Shown here: piece by piece, positions 10,075-23,285 of the stretch
How positions within the stretch are numbered: the stretch's first letter is position 1
Layout: each line of letters begins with the position of its first letter
Assembly: GCA_023634235.1 (NCBI GenBank)
Contig: JAMKCF010000015.1
Coordinates: forward strand, 2,147,698-2,211,697
Source of the DNA: Pisaster brevispinus
Lineage: Eukaryota; Echinodermata; Asteroidea; Forcipulatida; Asteriidae
Length of the DNA stretch: 64,000 nt
Reading direction: 5' to 3'
Made by a program: the position numbers and the translations under genes
Notes under the pieces: model-generated
The model's database searches: none
What the model saw: only the letters and a program-made list of their open reading frames with translations
Told to the model about the DNA's origin: nothing

Positions 10075-11525
10075 TCACCAGGTAACAAGATGAACATCGT
10101 TAAACTGCTTCCCGGAGTGCTCACCTCCGAATACAACAATACACTTCTCCCCTACCCTCTCGGCTGTATGCCCCGCCCTTTTAGGCCACTCCCCTTTCAT
10201 CTCCGGAACCACCCACTGACTATTCCTCCCATTGTATAAGTAAAGTTCATTGACCCCATCCAGGAGTCCCCTGACTGACTTTCCTTGGATGAAACCCCCG
10301 TAGATAAATACAACTCCATCAACGTTGACGTCGCTATGGTAACTCCTTCTTTGGGGCTCCTCCACCCTTTTCGCATTCTTCAACACTGATTCTGGAAGAC
10401 TTGATGAGAACAATGGTGGGTGGGACCGTTTAACGTTGCAAACAATGTGCTCTGTTTCGTGTCTTTGGCGACCTCCATAGACAAATGCATACCTTGTGGA
10501 TACGCTCGGCATGAACGTGACGGAATGACCAGCTCGCGATATCGTACTCCCTGGGTACGTTGTCCATTTCAATGTCCTTGTGTCGAGGTAGTCGATATTG
10601 CATCCATACTTGGCATGAGTCCCCGTCTCACCTCGGCCAATCACGAGGAGAGTGCGGTCATCCATGACTGTTGATGCGTGACTAGAGTGAGTATCAATTG
10701 GCGACATTCTTGAGGTATAGTCCGTCCACTGCCACGTATTTACATCTAAATTGTGCAAGAAATTGCACCTCCTCTTACCTGTATGGGGGGGGGAGGGGGA
10801 GGGGGAGGAAGGTGATTCTAGTATAGGGATGTTGTTTCAATCCTTTTGCTGGAGCATAGCAAGGACAAAGTTTGCACAAGGACAATTTTGTCACTAGCGA
10901 CCTACAGTAATTGGTACTCATGCTCGAAACCATAATTATGTTGGGTACTAGCACCGAGCACTAATTTTTGCCACAGTAGTCCTTGTGTGAAATTGGCAAA
11001 TGAAAATGTAGAACGATTCAGTCTATTTCGAGTGGAACAAACCCTCCTATTTGTCATTAGAATTCCAGAATCAAGATTCAAATTTAGAACAAATAGTACG
11101 GACAATTTTCATGAAACATATTTTGCGATAATTCCTTTTCTCAGTGGCATTGTATAAACCATTAGTTAATAATAGTATTACACCCGGTAAGAAAAGAACA
11201 TGATTTAACACTAATCCGAAATCATAAACAGAAATCAAACTAGGATGTTTTCCGTACCAGTCCATCCTCCAAATAACCACAATTTCCCTTGTACCATATC
11301 TATCGTATGGTGACATCTTGGACCCGGTCTATCGCCAGTCGTCTCGGGTTTCGACCAAGTCATCCCTGCCGTGTCCAGCGTGTTCAGCACCCACACGTCA
11401 TCCAGACAATCACGGTACTTGCTGTCCCCGTTACCCCCGTAGATGTACATTTTGCCGTCGCAGTAAGCACTGGAATGGTTCGTACGGATTGGAGGCTGTA
11501 CACCAAGAATATCTACTTTTGTGCA
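10075..11525 (-). CDS. Kelch-repeat protein, C-terminal two exons
   Basis: Two minus-strand exons, 11525-11258 and 10778-10075 (TGA stop), join at phase 1 to give about 323 residues of kelch repeats. Blade signatures are the Gly pairs in KMYIYGG, KLWLFGG, AFVYGG, VFIYGG and VVFGG, each with downstream Tyr/Trp such as DVWVLN and NTWQW and inter-blade R-x-x-H motifs (PRCHH, RAGHS, RAGHTAE). The chain ends NDVHLVTW, a typical last strand of a beta-propeller. Layout is closest to free-standing kelch-domain proteins of the KLHDC type, with no BTB or BACK domain in what is seen. Partner and function cannot be told from sequence. The N-terminus is incomplete; a probable preceding exon is at 12388-12288. 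The gene converges on GST copy 2 and is divergent from GBF1. Confidence 0.8.
10779..11257. other. Kelch gene intron (between the two clear exons)
   Basis: Bounded on the minus strand by a GTACGG donor and a CATACAG acceptor. It has a G-rich run at 10785-10808 on the plus strand. Otherwise nothing is seen. Confidence 0.6.
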
Positions 11526-12287
11526 CTGCAGTGTCATGTTACAGGTTTCACTGTCTTTGTTGTCACACCAGTTATTAAATTGCCCAAAACAAGCAATATT
11601 GTCAGTGATGAGGCGAAAATAGTAAACAGAAATCACAGCCAAATGGTATACCGCCCTCACTGTCCAAACAAGTTTTGTTTTTATACACGTACAGTACGTA
11701 CACACGTACACACGTCGTATGCGCATGTGGCACGCCCACTGATATGATTAATGATTTCATGCAAGTATTACTATTATTTTATAGCAATATGTGACAAACT
11801 TTGTTTTTTGGAATTAAACTTTTGCAAACTTACAAGTGTCTTCCATGTAGCCAACATTGTTTCCAAAGACTATATCAATTTTTTTTTATAATTAATAATA
11901 ATAGCAAACCCTAGATCTAGAATGAGCACACCTTTTTTTAAAGTCTTTGGAAACTTAGAATATTAGAAGTATATGTTTTGCAAACCTTGTTTTTCTGAGT
12001 CTATACTATTTTAGCAATCATGCAATTTTGAGGCTGGACCCAAGGCCCAAACTAACCACTGGGTTTTAAAAAGTGACACTTTTTCGAGTTAAATCCATTG
12101 ATTGTTGATAGAGATCATCAATGGTTAAACCAGTGAATTTGAACAGCGACCTCTCTTGATTAGAACGGCAACCTCATATTTTACACTGGTAATCAAGCAC
12201 CTACGTACAATTTGCATAGTTAATCTGCCGATTGCCACTATTCTGAACGTCAGCTCATTACGTCTAGTCCCCGGTCTTCCTTGGTAC
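11526..12287. other. Kelch gene upstream intron (if the 12288-12388 exon is real)
   Basis: A/T-rich with a T-run at 11879-11888 and alternating ACGTAC pieces at 11680-11715. No repeat family or coding frame recognised. Confidence 0.4.
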
Positions 12288-12388
12288 AAAACACATAAAG
12301 ATACTGTAAGTGTGCCCGTCTATCCATACTTTATCGTACATGCGCACCACGTCATTGCCGACGACGTCGATTTTTCCAGCGATCGTCC
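12288..12388 (-). CDS. Probable upstream exon of the kelch gene
   Basis: On the minus strand an acceptor CTCTCAACAG precedes an open stretch of 101 bases that ends phase 0 at a GTACCA donor. It reads on into the next exon in frame. The product contains GKIDVVGND, then YDKVW, and joined to the next exon gives the spacing Asp-x-Val-Trp ... Gly-x-x-Pro-x-x-Arg-x-x-His expected between kelch blades. The double Gly of a blade is not clean and the donor is weak, so it could be a chance open frame. The initiating exon was not found. Confidence 0.4.
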
Positions 12389-13342
12389 CTGTTGAGAGAA
12401 TATTTCGCCGGTTTATTACCAAACCAACACACTCTTTCATTAGGAAAGTTGTTCAATCTGGACGAGGAACTTCATGCAAAAGTTGGTAAGTTATCTGTGA
12501 ATTATCTGCTTGTTGAAACACAGCATTAAATGACTCTGTTATGAGGTTAGATTCACAATTAAAATGCCCACTTCAGCGGTCAACAACACAGCGTACGGGT
12601 GAATGAAGAAGGGGCCGGCGGGGGCGCGAGTGTGCGGTGATCGTATGAAAGTGGTGGGCGGTGTTACAAGTACAATTTTACAATACAGGCAGGAGTTTGT
12701 TTTTTTCATAATTTCGTCTGGAAATACAATAATTGAAAATAGTTTTCGTCGAAATATTATTATAAGTACGAAATTTATCATGTATGTTTACAAATTACAG
12801 GAAAGCATGTAAACATTTTTGAATGGTTCTACAACTTCTAGATTGGAAAATATGTCACAAACAAATAATCATCATCATGTTAATCAAGCAAGTATCACTA
12901 TTACTATCAGAAGTTTATGTCATTGTCAAACAAACAGCGTCATCATTATCATCGTATATAACCATAGCATATGACCAGCAGGGCAGGCATTCCAATTCTT
13001 TGTCCAAAGATCTGGGTGTAGAGTGACGTAGGAGAAGAGGAAATGCAAGGATTTGGGCTCTACTCAACTAACTCAAACTGTCCTGGTAGGGTTAACGCTA
13101 TACCTTTTTGTTTGGTTTTTGCCTAGGTTCAAGATGGTTACATCAGTCAAGTTCTTGTTCAATTTGTAAAAAAAACCAAAGTTTGTACCGACCAGTGGAT
13201 GAAAAGGAACTTAATTAATTGAAAGAGATAATACAATTTCAAGCCGAGAAATAAGTGAACATATGTAGAACTTTCACTACGTCCAAATTGATTTTGGATT
13301 TACTCTGGGACGATTGAGTCAAATCCAAGAACTAGGATCAAG
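12389..13342. promoter_or_regulatory. Divergent kelch/GBF1 upstream region
   Basis: Lies between the probable first visible kelch exon and the GBF1 start. It should hold the GBF1 promoter and 5' UTR. A locally GC-richer patch (12600-12660) with several CpGs contrasts with the A/T-rich surroundings. No TATA box was identified. Confidence 0.35.
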
Positions 13343-16300
13343 ATGGCGAATGTGGCAACACCTAGGATTCAGCCTCCCACAAATGGCGTTTACATCGTTC
13401 AAGGAGAGATGTTGTTGGTTTCCACGGCAATGAGACGGAGCTCAAGATGGACTTCTCATTTACCACAGGTAAACGTTGTGTTTGGGGAATTTTTGGTTCC
13501 ACTTTTTCACTCATTGTTACCAAAAGCACTATCTCATTTGATTAAATAAGATACTATGAATGAAAAAGTGGTGGTTGGATACGGAAATTTTTCCGTGTTT
13601 TGTCTTGAAACTCCTTTGCATACAGTCACCCACTCATCACTCTCGATTTTCTTTATGCTTCAAACTGTAGCAATGTCCACTTCTGTAACTTGTCTTGTTA
13701 TTTCGTGTCGTGTCATGGCATGTAATGGTTGAGTGGTCAGCTGCACCAGACTCGAGATCTGGTGTTTCTGATCAGCAGAGTGTGGGTTCTAGTCCCGGTC
13801 TTGACACTAATGTCCTTAAGCAAGACACTTAACCAAGTTACTGCTACGTCCTTCAGATGGGGCGTGCAATGCACATAAAAGGACCGAGTTACGCTTATTG
13901 CTTACAAGAGAAGGAGGTTTGCCCTAGTGTTTCTGGCAGTGGCTGCTGAATGTGCCGCAGCACCTTGTAGACCCTTATAATTCATAAACTTCAAAACCCG
14001 TCTTTAAAAGTGTTTCTCTTTGTTCAAGCACCTTGAGCACCTTATTGGTGGATACGATTGCTAGTAAAGTGTTGTTTGTAATAATTTGTAAGATTTGATG
14101 ATAATTATAGAGAAACTTAATTGAATCATCTTGACGTTTCTTCTTTAGGAGGAAGAGCAAGACCCTCTGCTTGGAAGTTTCTCTCAGCTCAAGGAAATTT
14201 TGAATTCTATTTCCGGTAAGTGCACTCAAAGTCATTGTTCTGAAAATGTGCCTCAAATTGTGGCCTTAAAACTGCTGTCTGACCATTCAATGTCATCCAC
14301 TGTGGTTTTGAAAGAGAATAAAAGAAAAAGAGTGAATAAAAGAGTGGTGAAGAGTTTTGAAACGGCCGTTTAAAACTGACAGGGTTGTGGACCGAGCCGG
14401 CTCTTTACTGCATGGCCCTGACCCTGCAATGTTTTAAGCGGCTGTTTGAGACTTAGTCACCACTATTTTATTCCCATTCCTAAATACTTTTTTGTAAAAA
14501 ACTTTTAAAGGTTTTCAAACCTTTAAAAGTTGAGCACAAATCTGACAGTTTAGCCTCAGCTTACTATGACTCTGCATTGTATTTCTATTCATGTTGAGAT
14601 TAAAGTAGCTCCTCGCGCAAGTTTAGTCAGTTTCTCTTGTGGTTTTCTTACTTGAAGTTTAGAGCTTGCACGTTTAAGTTTCAAACTGTGGCAGGCAACT
14701 TTGAAACTGCGAGCTAAATATACGACCTACCAAGTTAAAGTGGGCCTTGAGGTTTGCATGCTCCAAACAGTCATCTGATAGCGCCCTCTCTTGACTCAAG
14801 TTTCTCTGGCCGTGTTTAAACGTTCCTCACCTTGTTTATATCTCACGTTTAAACATGACCATGTGATCTCCTCTTGACCAATCAGTGTTGATAAACTGTC
14901 CCAGGTGTTTATGAATGATTGATTAAAATATGCCTACCTGCAATATGAAATTACAAACTGTAGGTGATGAATGCATCTACACAGTACACGTATGTACGCA
15001 GATAGCTCTAAATGCTTGGGGAACTCGCTTGAAAGTTTTACCAACAGTAGAAGAGTTCACCACTCCATGTAGATATAAAAAAATCTTTACCATGCCTCTG
15101 TAGTACGGTGCTATTGTTCGGAATTTTCGAAGCGGCTGGAGTAATATTGAAACCCTGACTTGACAAAGGAAAGACAACACAGAATCTCATAAGAAGCACC
15201 AGGATGTGTTGTTCCGGGCCTGGAATTACCCAGAGGCTCTGCTGCCCTTGGTCTTGGCCTTGGTGCCCCTTCAAAAGTTCCCCATAGACTTCAAGATTGT
15301 GCAAATGGAAGTGCCCTTTGCAAAATGAAAATGGCCTTGCCACCTCAGAGATGAAATTCTAGCCCTGTTGTTCTCATGTGAGAAAATATGAGTGTTAAGA
15401 TCACAACCGATAATAATACAGCATTACTACAGACATGCACCTATTGCACAGTCACACTAAGAATGAAACTCTGATTTGTTTTACCAGGAGTTCCAGATGA
15501 GAGAGTTAAAACAATGAGAAACCTTGAATGTCCATAACTCTTTATTGCAACGGGGTTGTCTGTAGTGAGATTAAATTATTATTTGTTACCGACCATGTTA
15601 CAAAAAGAGTGACCTTGCACATGTACATTCCAGGGGTCCAGGCCATTTCCAGGCAGGCAAGATGCTTTCTAAACTAGTCATATTGGAAATGTTACATTTT
15701 GTATCATAATTTCCACATAAGATTAAGAGTTTGAAAAATTACAGTTAGTGCAAGTTTTGAGCCGTGTACAACAAATCAAGCCTGCAGGACTCATGGCTCT
15801 TGTGTAAACATGGGAGGTCAAAGGTTACATAAAAAAACTTCCCAGATGCCCAGCAATGTTCACACTACACAATGTGTTGTAATTAATTGATTGATCCCCC
15901 CCTTGCATCCAGTGTTTGTTTTCATCCTATGTGTGATCATTCAATAAACAGGAAATGCCCCAGTGACCTAGATCCTTGATCTATTGCAAGGTTAATAAAA
16001 AAACAATTCATGCCTATGTGAACAAAATATATTAAAATATAATAAAAAATATATATCACATATTTTTCTGACGGATACGTCGTGAAAAATGAAGAAAAAC
16101 AAAACAAAACCCAACAACACAGTTATTAGAAGGAAATGTATTTATTCAGTCAGCCCAAATCATGATGAATGAACAATCACAAAAAAAACATTTGATTTGA
16201 TTTGAAAGTATAGTTCACGGTACAAAGAAAGTTGCAAAACCATTTGTACATTTTAAAAAATGTCTGATCTCAGTCATAAAGTGGACTTCTGAAATCTATG

Positions 16301-19300
16301 GCATTAAAAAACAACAACTCTGTAACCTTAAAGATACAGGATTGGTAGAGCTGACAAAACAGTCGTAGACAGTGTTCACATTTTGTGTGATCAACCCAGG
16401 GCATGACAAAATCAATGAGACTGCAGGGCTTGTACATGGTAGTTCAAAACTTTGACTGGACCAGAATTTTTTTTACAAGACCAGAATCATATAATGAGTA
16501 AAAAAACCAACTTTCTACACAGTGTCACAATTAAACTGTTCTTGTTTGATCTTCTTGGTTATACTTCCATACTCAACTGACTCAAAGTCAACATTTGAAC
16601 ATAAATTGTCACATCAAAGATGAGGGGAGGTATTATCATTCAAAAGCACAAGACTGGCGGACTTTTCCAGTCTTTACTGTAGTTTACTGGCCCAATGCTA
16701 AAAACACTGGCCTCGGGGCCTGCAGTCCAGTGTAAATCTCGAGCCCTGTCAACCATATACAGGATTAGTAGAGCTGACAAACCTGTGAAGATTTGGGCTA
16801 AATCCGTGGTGTGATTCAGGAGAAAACAATAATAATAATAATAATAATATATAAATTTATAATGCGCACTTTTCCAGAAAACCGATCGAGGCGCCTACAC
16901 AAAAGAAAACATTATACAAACTGAAAAAGATGGATGCATGTATTATATATCCTTGTAGTTACATTCTGTCTGCTCAGAACTATTTAAGGTCATTAATTGC
17001 TCGTAATGATCAAAAGGTCATGAAATGAAAGATTAGTATATCTTTGAAAAAATGTATCAAAATCAACAAATGACGTTTTACTTAGAAAATGAATGTTTCT
17101 TTTGGCCAAACATATACTTTGAAGATCACTCTTGATCAATAAGTTCCATTAAATATGAGTCAAAAAATATGCAAAAGCAATTTTATGAAACCCATACAAA
17201 TTGCACTAATGACCTTATAGTTCTGAGCAGACGATTCAACCTAATGTAAATCTATGTAAACAAGTGTGACGTCAGTTCCCTCTTGAAGTTATCCAGTGGT
17301 GTTATTTTGCGAAGTGTGACAAAAACCATGCAAAATTTTCAGCATTGTCCTTCATTTTAACAAGCAATATCAGCTGCTGCGTTTTTTTTTATAGGTTTTC
17401 AGATACAGTTTTCTCATGACTGCATTTCAGAGGGAAATATTTCACAGAAAAAGAAAAAAAAATGGTTCTAGTATGAACTTCTTATATCAGTAAGCTTTCA
17501 GACTAATATTAAAGACTGATGTTTTTTAATCCGTACCCATCCAGACCTGCAAGGCAGTCACCTCTGCCTCAAGATTAATCCTAATCAGATTTCAGCAGCT
17601 TTTTTGGAACCAGTAGATCTAATTAAATTGGTGTGCTGTACGAATGGAGTCAGCCTTGCCAATACATACATTAATATAGGCATTTTTACAGCGCCCCACA
17701 AAAATCGGAGCGCTTTACAAAAGCTGACAAAAAACTAAAGATAAAAACAAACAATGCATTGATACTATACAAAAAAACTATACCAGCAAAATAACTTGAA
17801 ATATTTGATTGTGTTATTTGTCCCTGTGGTATTAAGCAGGGAATATGACATTTTGTTGATCACAAAGACTTACAAGGAATAAAATCAAAATTCATCATAA
17901 TATGCGCCGGTGATAATTTTTTGTGGAAATCACACAATACTCATTATTATTTTTAAGCCCTATTATTTATTTACAATGAAACACAGCTGCATGCATTCGT
18001 CCCAACTTCTCAAGACTCAAGTCAAAATCTCTCGCAAACCATTTGCTGAAATCAGGAATGAAACCAATTAACAGACAACTGACCTCATCTGATGACGTAC
18101 GGTCGTTCTTGCCTCTCGTGTGCATGTTATATATGCAGGAGGAGAGATGCAGGGAACATACTACTAGGCTCAAGGGTACTAGAGCGTTATAATGCATGGT
18201 CCTCTTTCAGAGTCTCCCACAACCCCCCCCCCCTCCCTCCACAACACTGCCGCTGCATCCCTGTACGCAAGATGTCAGTGGCTTGTGATTCTTAATTGCC
18301 CGTCATGGAGTTTTAGGGAACCATATGGAAACATCTGAGCATCTAATATCCTGTACTAAAAATGGTGTTTGTCACGCTGAAGGCTTGACCACGGTGTACT
18401 GTATGTGTTGGTGGCAGCGTTATTGTTCGGTGGCCAGTAATTAAGATTATTTATCCAAATTAAGCTGCGTTTTTTCTACATCAGTGCTCACGATGCTGCC
18501 TGGACATTTGCCCGCATGATTAATGTTCAGAGTGTAAATTATGCATAATTTGTGTGCAGATTGTATTTTTAATTTATTTCTAATTATTTCATTTCCATAA
18601 TATGATAGCTGGTTGTAAAGACGACAGTTTACAGACCTGAGCGTTTAGAGGATGCCACATTCCTGTACACATATGTTCAACGTCACAAGCGTCACTACCA
18701 TCTCATTATTTATTTAAGAATCAATTAGCTGTGCAAATTAAATGAGCTTAGCTGAATCTATGCATAGCGTCAAACAAAAAATATTTTTATTCGTTTGTCT
18801 TTGCAGGTCTGTTGAGATTGTTAACTTTCAAATTAATTATTTTTTTTTATGAAGTGACATTAATATTTTGATGTTATTTTTGTGATACTGATATTATTAT
18901 CGGGTATAATAGCTTTCAAATTCAAAAAGAAACATTGAAGGTCTAACATATGTTTAAATTAAATAATCGATAGCTCTTTGTTTTCAAATTTGTTAAGGTT
19001 TAAAAATTAACACTGAAAACATTCATGTATTTTTATTTCCTTTCCATAAAACTAATACAATAATTTTTTTTATTTTGCTCATGAATTCCACCCAAAAATT
19101 TAATAAAATAAAATAAAATAATTTTTTTAATCAAATCAGATTAAAATATTAAAATAGAAAACATAAAAATAAAAAATGAATAAAAAAGTATAATAAAATA
19201 AAGAAGAGTTACAATAATTTATAATAATAATAATCAAAAACATGCAATTTTAAACAAAATATGGTCCCTGACACAACTGTATTTAAAACAAATTTGCAGT

Positions 19301-22300
19301 ATTTTTTGTACTGCCTGAGGCAAGTGTGAACCACACTATGTGATATAAAAAAAAAGTAAAATTAACATTTTTAAAATTGTTATTATAATTATTATGTATT
19401 TGGCCATTGATACAAGAAAAGGACGTACATGCAGTCAAAGGCAGATAAAACTGTAATTATGATGCGAGGAAATTAGCTGGCTTAAAAGTGCCCTCAGACG
19501 GTCAAGAATACAGTCAATTGGTTTGGAGAAAAAAATCTCGCAAAAGTCATTCAACTATATTAAGATTTTGAAGTTTTTCAAGTCAAAAGGGTTTTATTTA
19601 TATTTTGTAAATGAGGAAATGCCTAGACCTCACAGATGTTTTTTTATCCATTGTTAAAAGTATACTCAAAAGGTTTTGTAGTTTGCTCGAATCCTTAGAG
19701 GTATTGCATATCAGTAAAAGAGACACCTGTCAGGTGTAGGTGTGTGAGTGGGTGTAGACATAGAGCCAGGGCCAAGTCTTTTTAAAAACCTCAAAAGGTT
19801 CATATTCATTAGTTTTAAGTGGGAAAAGAAAACGAGTGACCTGGCGCTGTGACCGATGCACCGGACAGAAACCTGCGAACTGTGGGCAGTTTCTTAGAGT
19901 GCAAAGGTCAAACTGGAATGAAGCAAACACGTATGCAGCATGATCTGGCACTGAGGTCGATGCACTAAAAAGAAACCTGCTAATTGTGGGCAGTTTCTTC
20001 GAATTGCAAATAATTATCGTTATTCTGTGCCTTGTTCTCAAAATAGGGCTCAATCACAACTTTTTTGGTGTTTAAAGAGATCATGTAGATTATCCATGCA
20101 GCCTTCATCCTTCATCATATCGTGTGTGTGTGTGTTCGTGAGTGGTTGTCCGCATTGCGCTGACCGCCGTACAATCATACCCATCATGCCTCTCTACATC
20201 CTGATCGGGGTCTTGGATGAGAATGGTGGGGGGGGGCCGAGTAAACGCCCTTACCTTTATCAAAGAATATCTATAATGCATTGTTTGATGCTGAGTGTGG
20301 GCAGTATGTCTGGCTCCTTTCTGCGTGTTTACAAAGGAACCATACTTTTTTTTACTGTATGATAAATTAAAGTCTCTCATGCGAATGTCCTGACAATTGC
20401 GCTCAAAATGTGTAAGATTTATTTGAAACTTTGCACGGTGGGAATACAATGTAGATGCAAACAAGTCAACCCCGACCGTATAGAAGGTTATTTGGAATAC
20501 CAACTATAATCTGGAACGATTTACATGCAGCTGACAATGATTAATAAAAGTTTATGAGGTGAGTTTGTCTGAAGCAAGTCAAGCAACATTGATTCTACTC
20601 TGCATTATACATGTATATTCAACCATCCATGCATTACCAGCATTCTCAGTTAACATTGGTCTGCTTGCCAAATGCCAGTGAAAAACCCGAGGACCAGTCA
20701 AAATTCACTCCAAGTGGTCTGGCTGGCTAGTCCAGTTATAAAAGCATCCCAATATCATTTGATATTTTATGAACCAGTGAAATAGGTGAAATGCTAAGTT
20801 AACTGGTCCTGCTGGCCGGTCCCTAATGAAGTAAAGGGCAGACCCTGATTACATGTGTCAGCTTTGATGCCTTCGATGTATACGATCATTATATATGCAT
20901 CTTCCAATAGACCAGTCACCTTATGCCATCTTAGAGGTAAAACGATGATGAAACAATGGAGACGCACATCCCTATGCGCAGCGCACAGGATGGGCCAATG
21001 AGCAACCTTCCTTTTGACCTCTAGACGAGGGCGCCCTACTCAAATGAAGCCATGTGCATATAAGGTCTATTAGCTAACCAAGGAATTATGTTCGACACAA
21101 ACTTACAAGCATGAGTGATATTAGAAGAATACATGCGAATTGCGTGCCAATACGTGCAAATTTCGGCTGCTACGCACAAAATAAAGAAAATTACAAAATA
21201 TATGTATTTTTTTTGTTCTAAAAAAAATCGGGAGAAAACCATAAAGAATGCTCCAGATTGCACAGTAGAGCTTTTAAAAACCAAGATAAACGCCAAGTAG
21301 AAAATGTTCTGAAGATGTTTCATTTTAGCGTGTTTCGGCCAATTATTTTTAAAAATGTGGTCCAGAATGCCCCACAGTTTTGAAAAAACCTGGGGAGAAC
21401 CCCGTTAGTTGCATAAATAACCTCTGTATTAATCAAACACACTTTTCTTATCTATCTTGCAGATATAACAGAGATTGAGCCCAACGTGTTTCTTTGTCCG
21501 TTTCTTGACGTCATCCGTTCAGAGGACACCACTGGACCAATCACAGGGCTCGCTTTGTCTTCCATCAATAAATTCTTGTCCTACGGGATGCTTGGTAAGA
21601 TTAAACGTTTCTTCACAAACCTCACTTCCTCCCCACGAGACCATTGTCCACTGTTTAAGGAGCTCAATGAAATTAGTCTTCTTGTTTTACCAAGCTTGTC
21701 CCAACAACAAGAAATGTAACAGCCGTGTATTGTGCAGAATGTTGGTCAGGATTCTTTATGGTAAAACTCTCTCATTCAAGAAGTTTTTTTGTTTTGTTTT
21801 TTTTCTCTCCCAGATACGTCTGTAGAGGGCGCCACCTCGGGCATCGAGAACATCGCTGATGCCGTTACGCATGCCAGATTCGTGGGTACTGATCCAGCCT
21901 CTGATGAAGTGGTACTCATGAAGATTTTACAGGTAATGCTTTTGGCGATTGAGTTGGCTGTCTGTTTGTATGTCTGTCTGTCGGGCTGTCTGTTTGCCTC
22001 AATCTACACCAAACTCTGTATGAGTTTGTAGCTTTGTACCATGCTAAGCAAATTTGATCGCTAAGCAGTTTCTTTGAAATGTCTTAATGTCAAACATGTG
22101 AAAAAGTTCTTATCACCAATTTCTGAATGTCTCTTTACTTTTTTGGTTGGATTGTTTTGCAGGTTTTGAGGACGTTATTGTTGACACCTGTCGGGGCACA
22201 CCTGTCTAACGAGTCAGTCTGTGAGATCATGCAATCCTGCTTCAGAATCTGTTTTGAAATGAGACTAAGTGGTAAGATATCTGTAGATGGAGTTTAGTTC

Positions 22301-23285
22301 AATCTGTGATTATTGGATGGCAACTTTGTAATCTGAAACCAATTGTCGTAAAAAGATATTGACAAAATAGGGGGGGGGGCTGCCAACATTAGGGCTAGAT
22401 GGCTAAGTTGGTAGAGCGCAGGCTTGTAGTTTCGAGGTCAAATCTCGCTCTTGTAAATTTTTCTTTGTTCAACCTAAAGTTTGTTACAATTCACCCAGTC
22501 CGTTTCCCTTGTGGTTCATTACTTTACATATATCAAATATTTCTATTTAGTATTTTCATCTGAAAATACCTAAACCTATGTACAGGCCTGGAATTTCATC
22601 TTAGAGAGGGCAAGGCTATTTTCATTTCGCAAAGGGCACTTCAATTAGAAAATCTATTGGCAACGGTTGAAGGGGCACGAAGGCCAAGACCAGGGGCAAC
22701 AGAGGCCACGGCTTCCGTGACCTCCATGTAATTCCAGGCCTGATGTACATAATTTTGTTTCTCTTGTCTCGTACAAAAGAATTAATCATTGAAATGTGTA
22801 TAATAATAATAATAATAATAATAATATTTAAAATTTATATTGCGCCCCTTACATACAAAATGATCAAGGGCGCAGAACACATGTTAAAAAGCACAGAGTG
22901 GAAGAAAAAGACAAAGAAAAAAGACTGGTCACCAGGCCAGTGCCCAAACAAAAGTATGGGGATACGTCTGTCCCGCCAACAGAGAACTAATAGTTACTTA
23001 TTACATAGGCCTATCCCTGCTGGCATCGGTAATGTTTTGACCTTTTCAGGAGACAGACGCCTCTAACCCTAATCTATGCTAAAATACAAACTAACTGGAA
23101 AGGTATTAAACCATAGCAAAAATTGAATGATTTCATGTTCTTACTATAAAATAAAATTATGTTGTGGTATTACGTTCCTAGAATTGCTGCGGCGGTCAGC
23201 AGAGCACACCCTGGTGGACATGGTGCAGTTACTTTTCTCAAGACTTCCTCAGTTTAAGGAGGAGAAACTCTCAGGGATGAGAAAG
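13343..23285 (+). CDS. GBF1: GBF1 exons 1-6: N-terminus and DCB domain
   Basis: Exons: 13343-13468, 14149-14215, 21463-21594, 21814-21932, 22163-22271, 23182-23285 (residues 1-219). They encode the DCB domain, which dimerises and binds the HUS domain. Recognisable runs are [54 protein letters not shown] and [20 protein letters not shown]. The first ATG is in a fair context (AAGATGG) with no in-frame competitor. It adds about ten residues before the conserved core compared with human. Confidence 0.95.

Larger units (their letters stand above)
14216..21462. other. GBF1 intron 2 (7.2 kb)
   Basis: The longest intron. Contents in order: palindromic element 14277-14487, a SINE/MITE-like repeat 15208-15366, dispersed repeat pieces 16330-17535 with an (AAT)n at 16830-16850, a C-run at 18221, an A/T-rich block 18590-19420, a tandem duplication 19850-20010, a GGTCCTGCTGGCCGG-bearing repeat near 20640-20840 and a MITE at 20907-21068. 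No additional gene was found on either strand. Confidence 0.7.
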
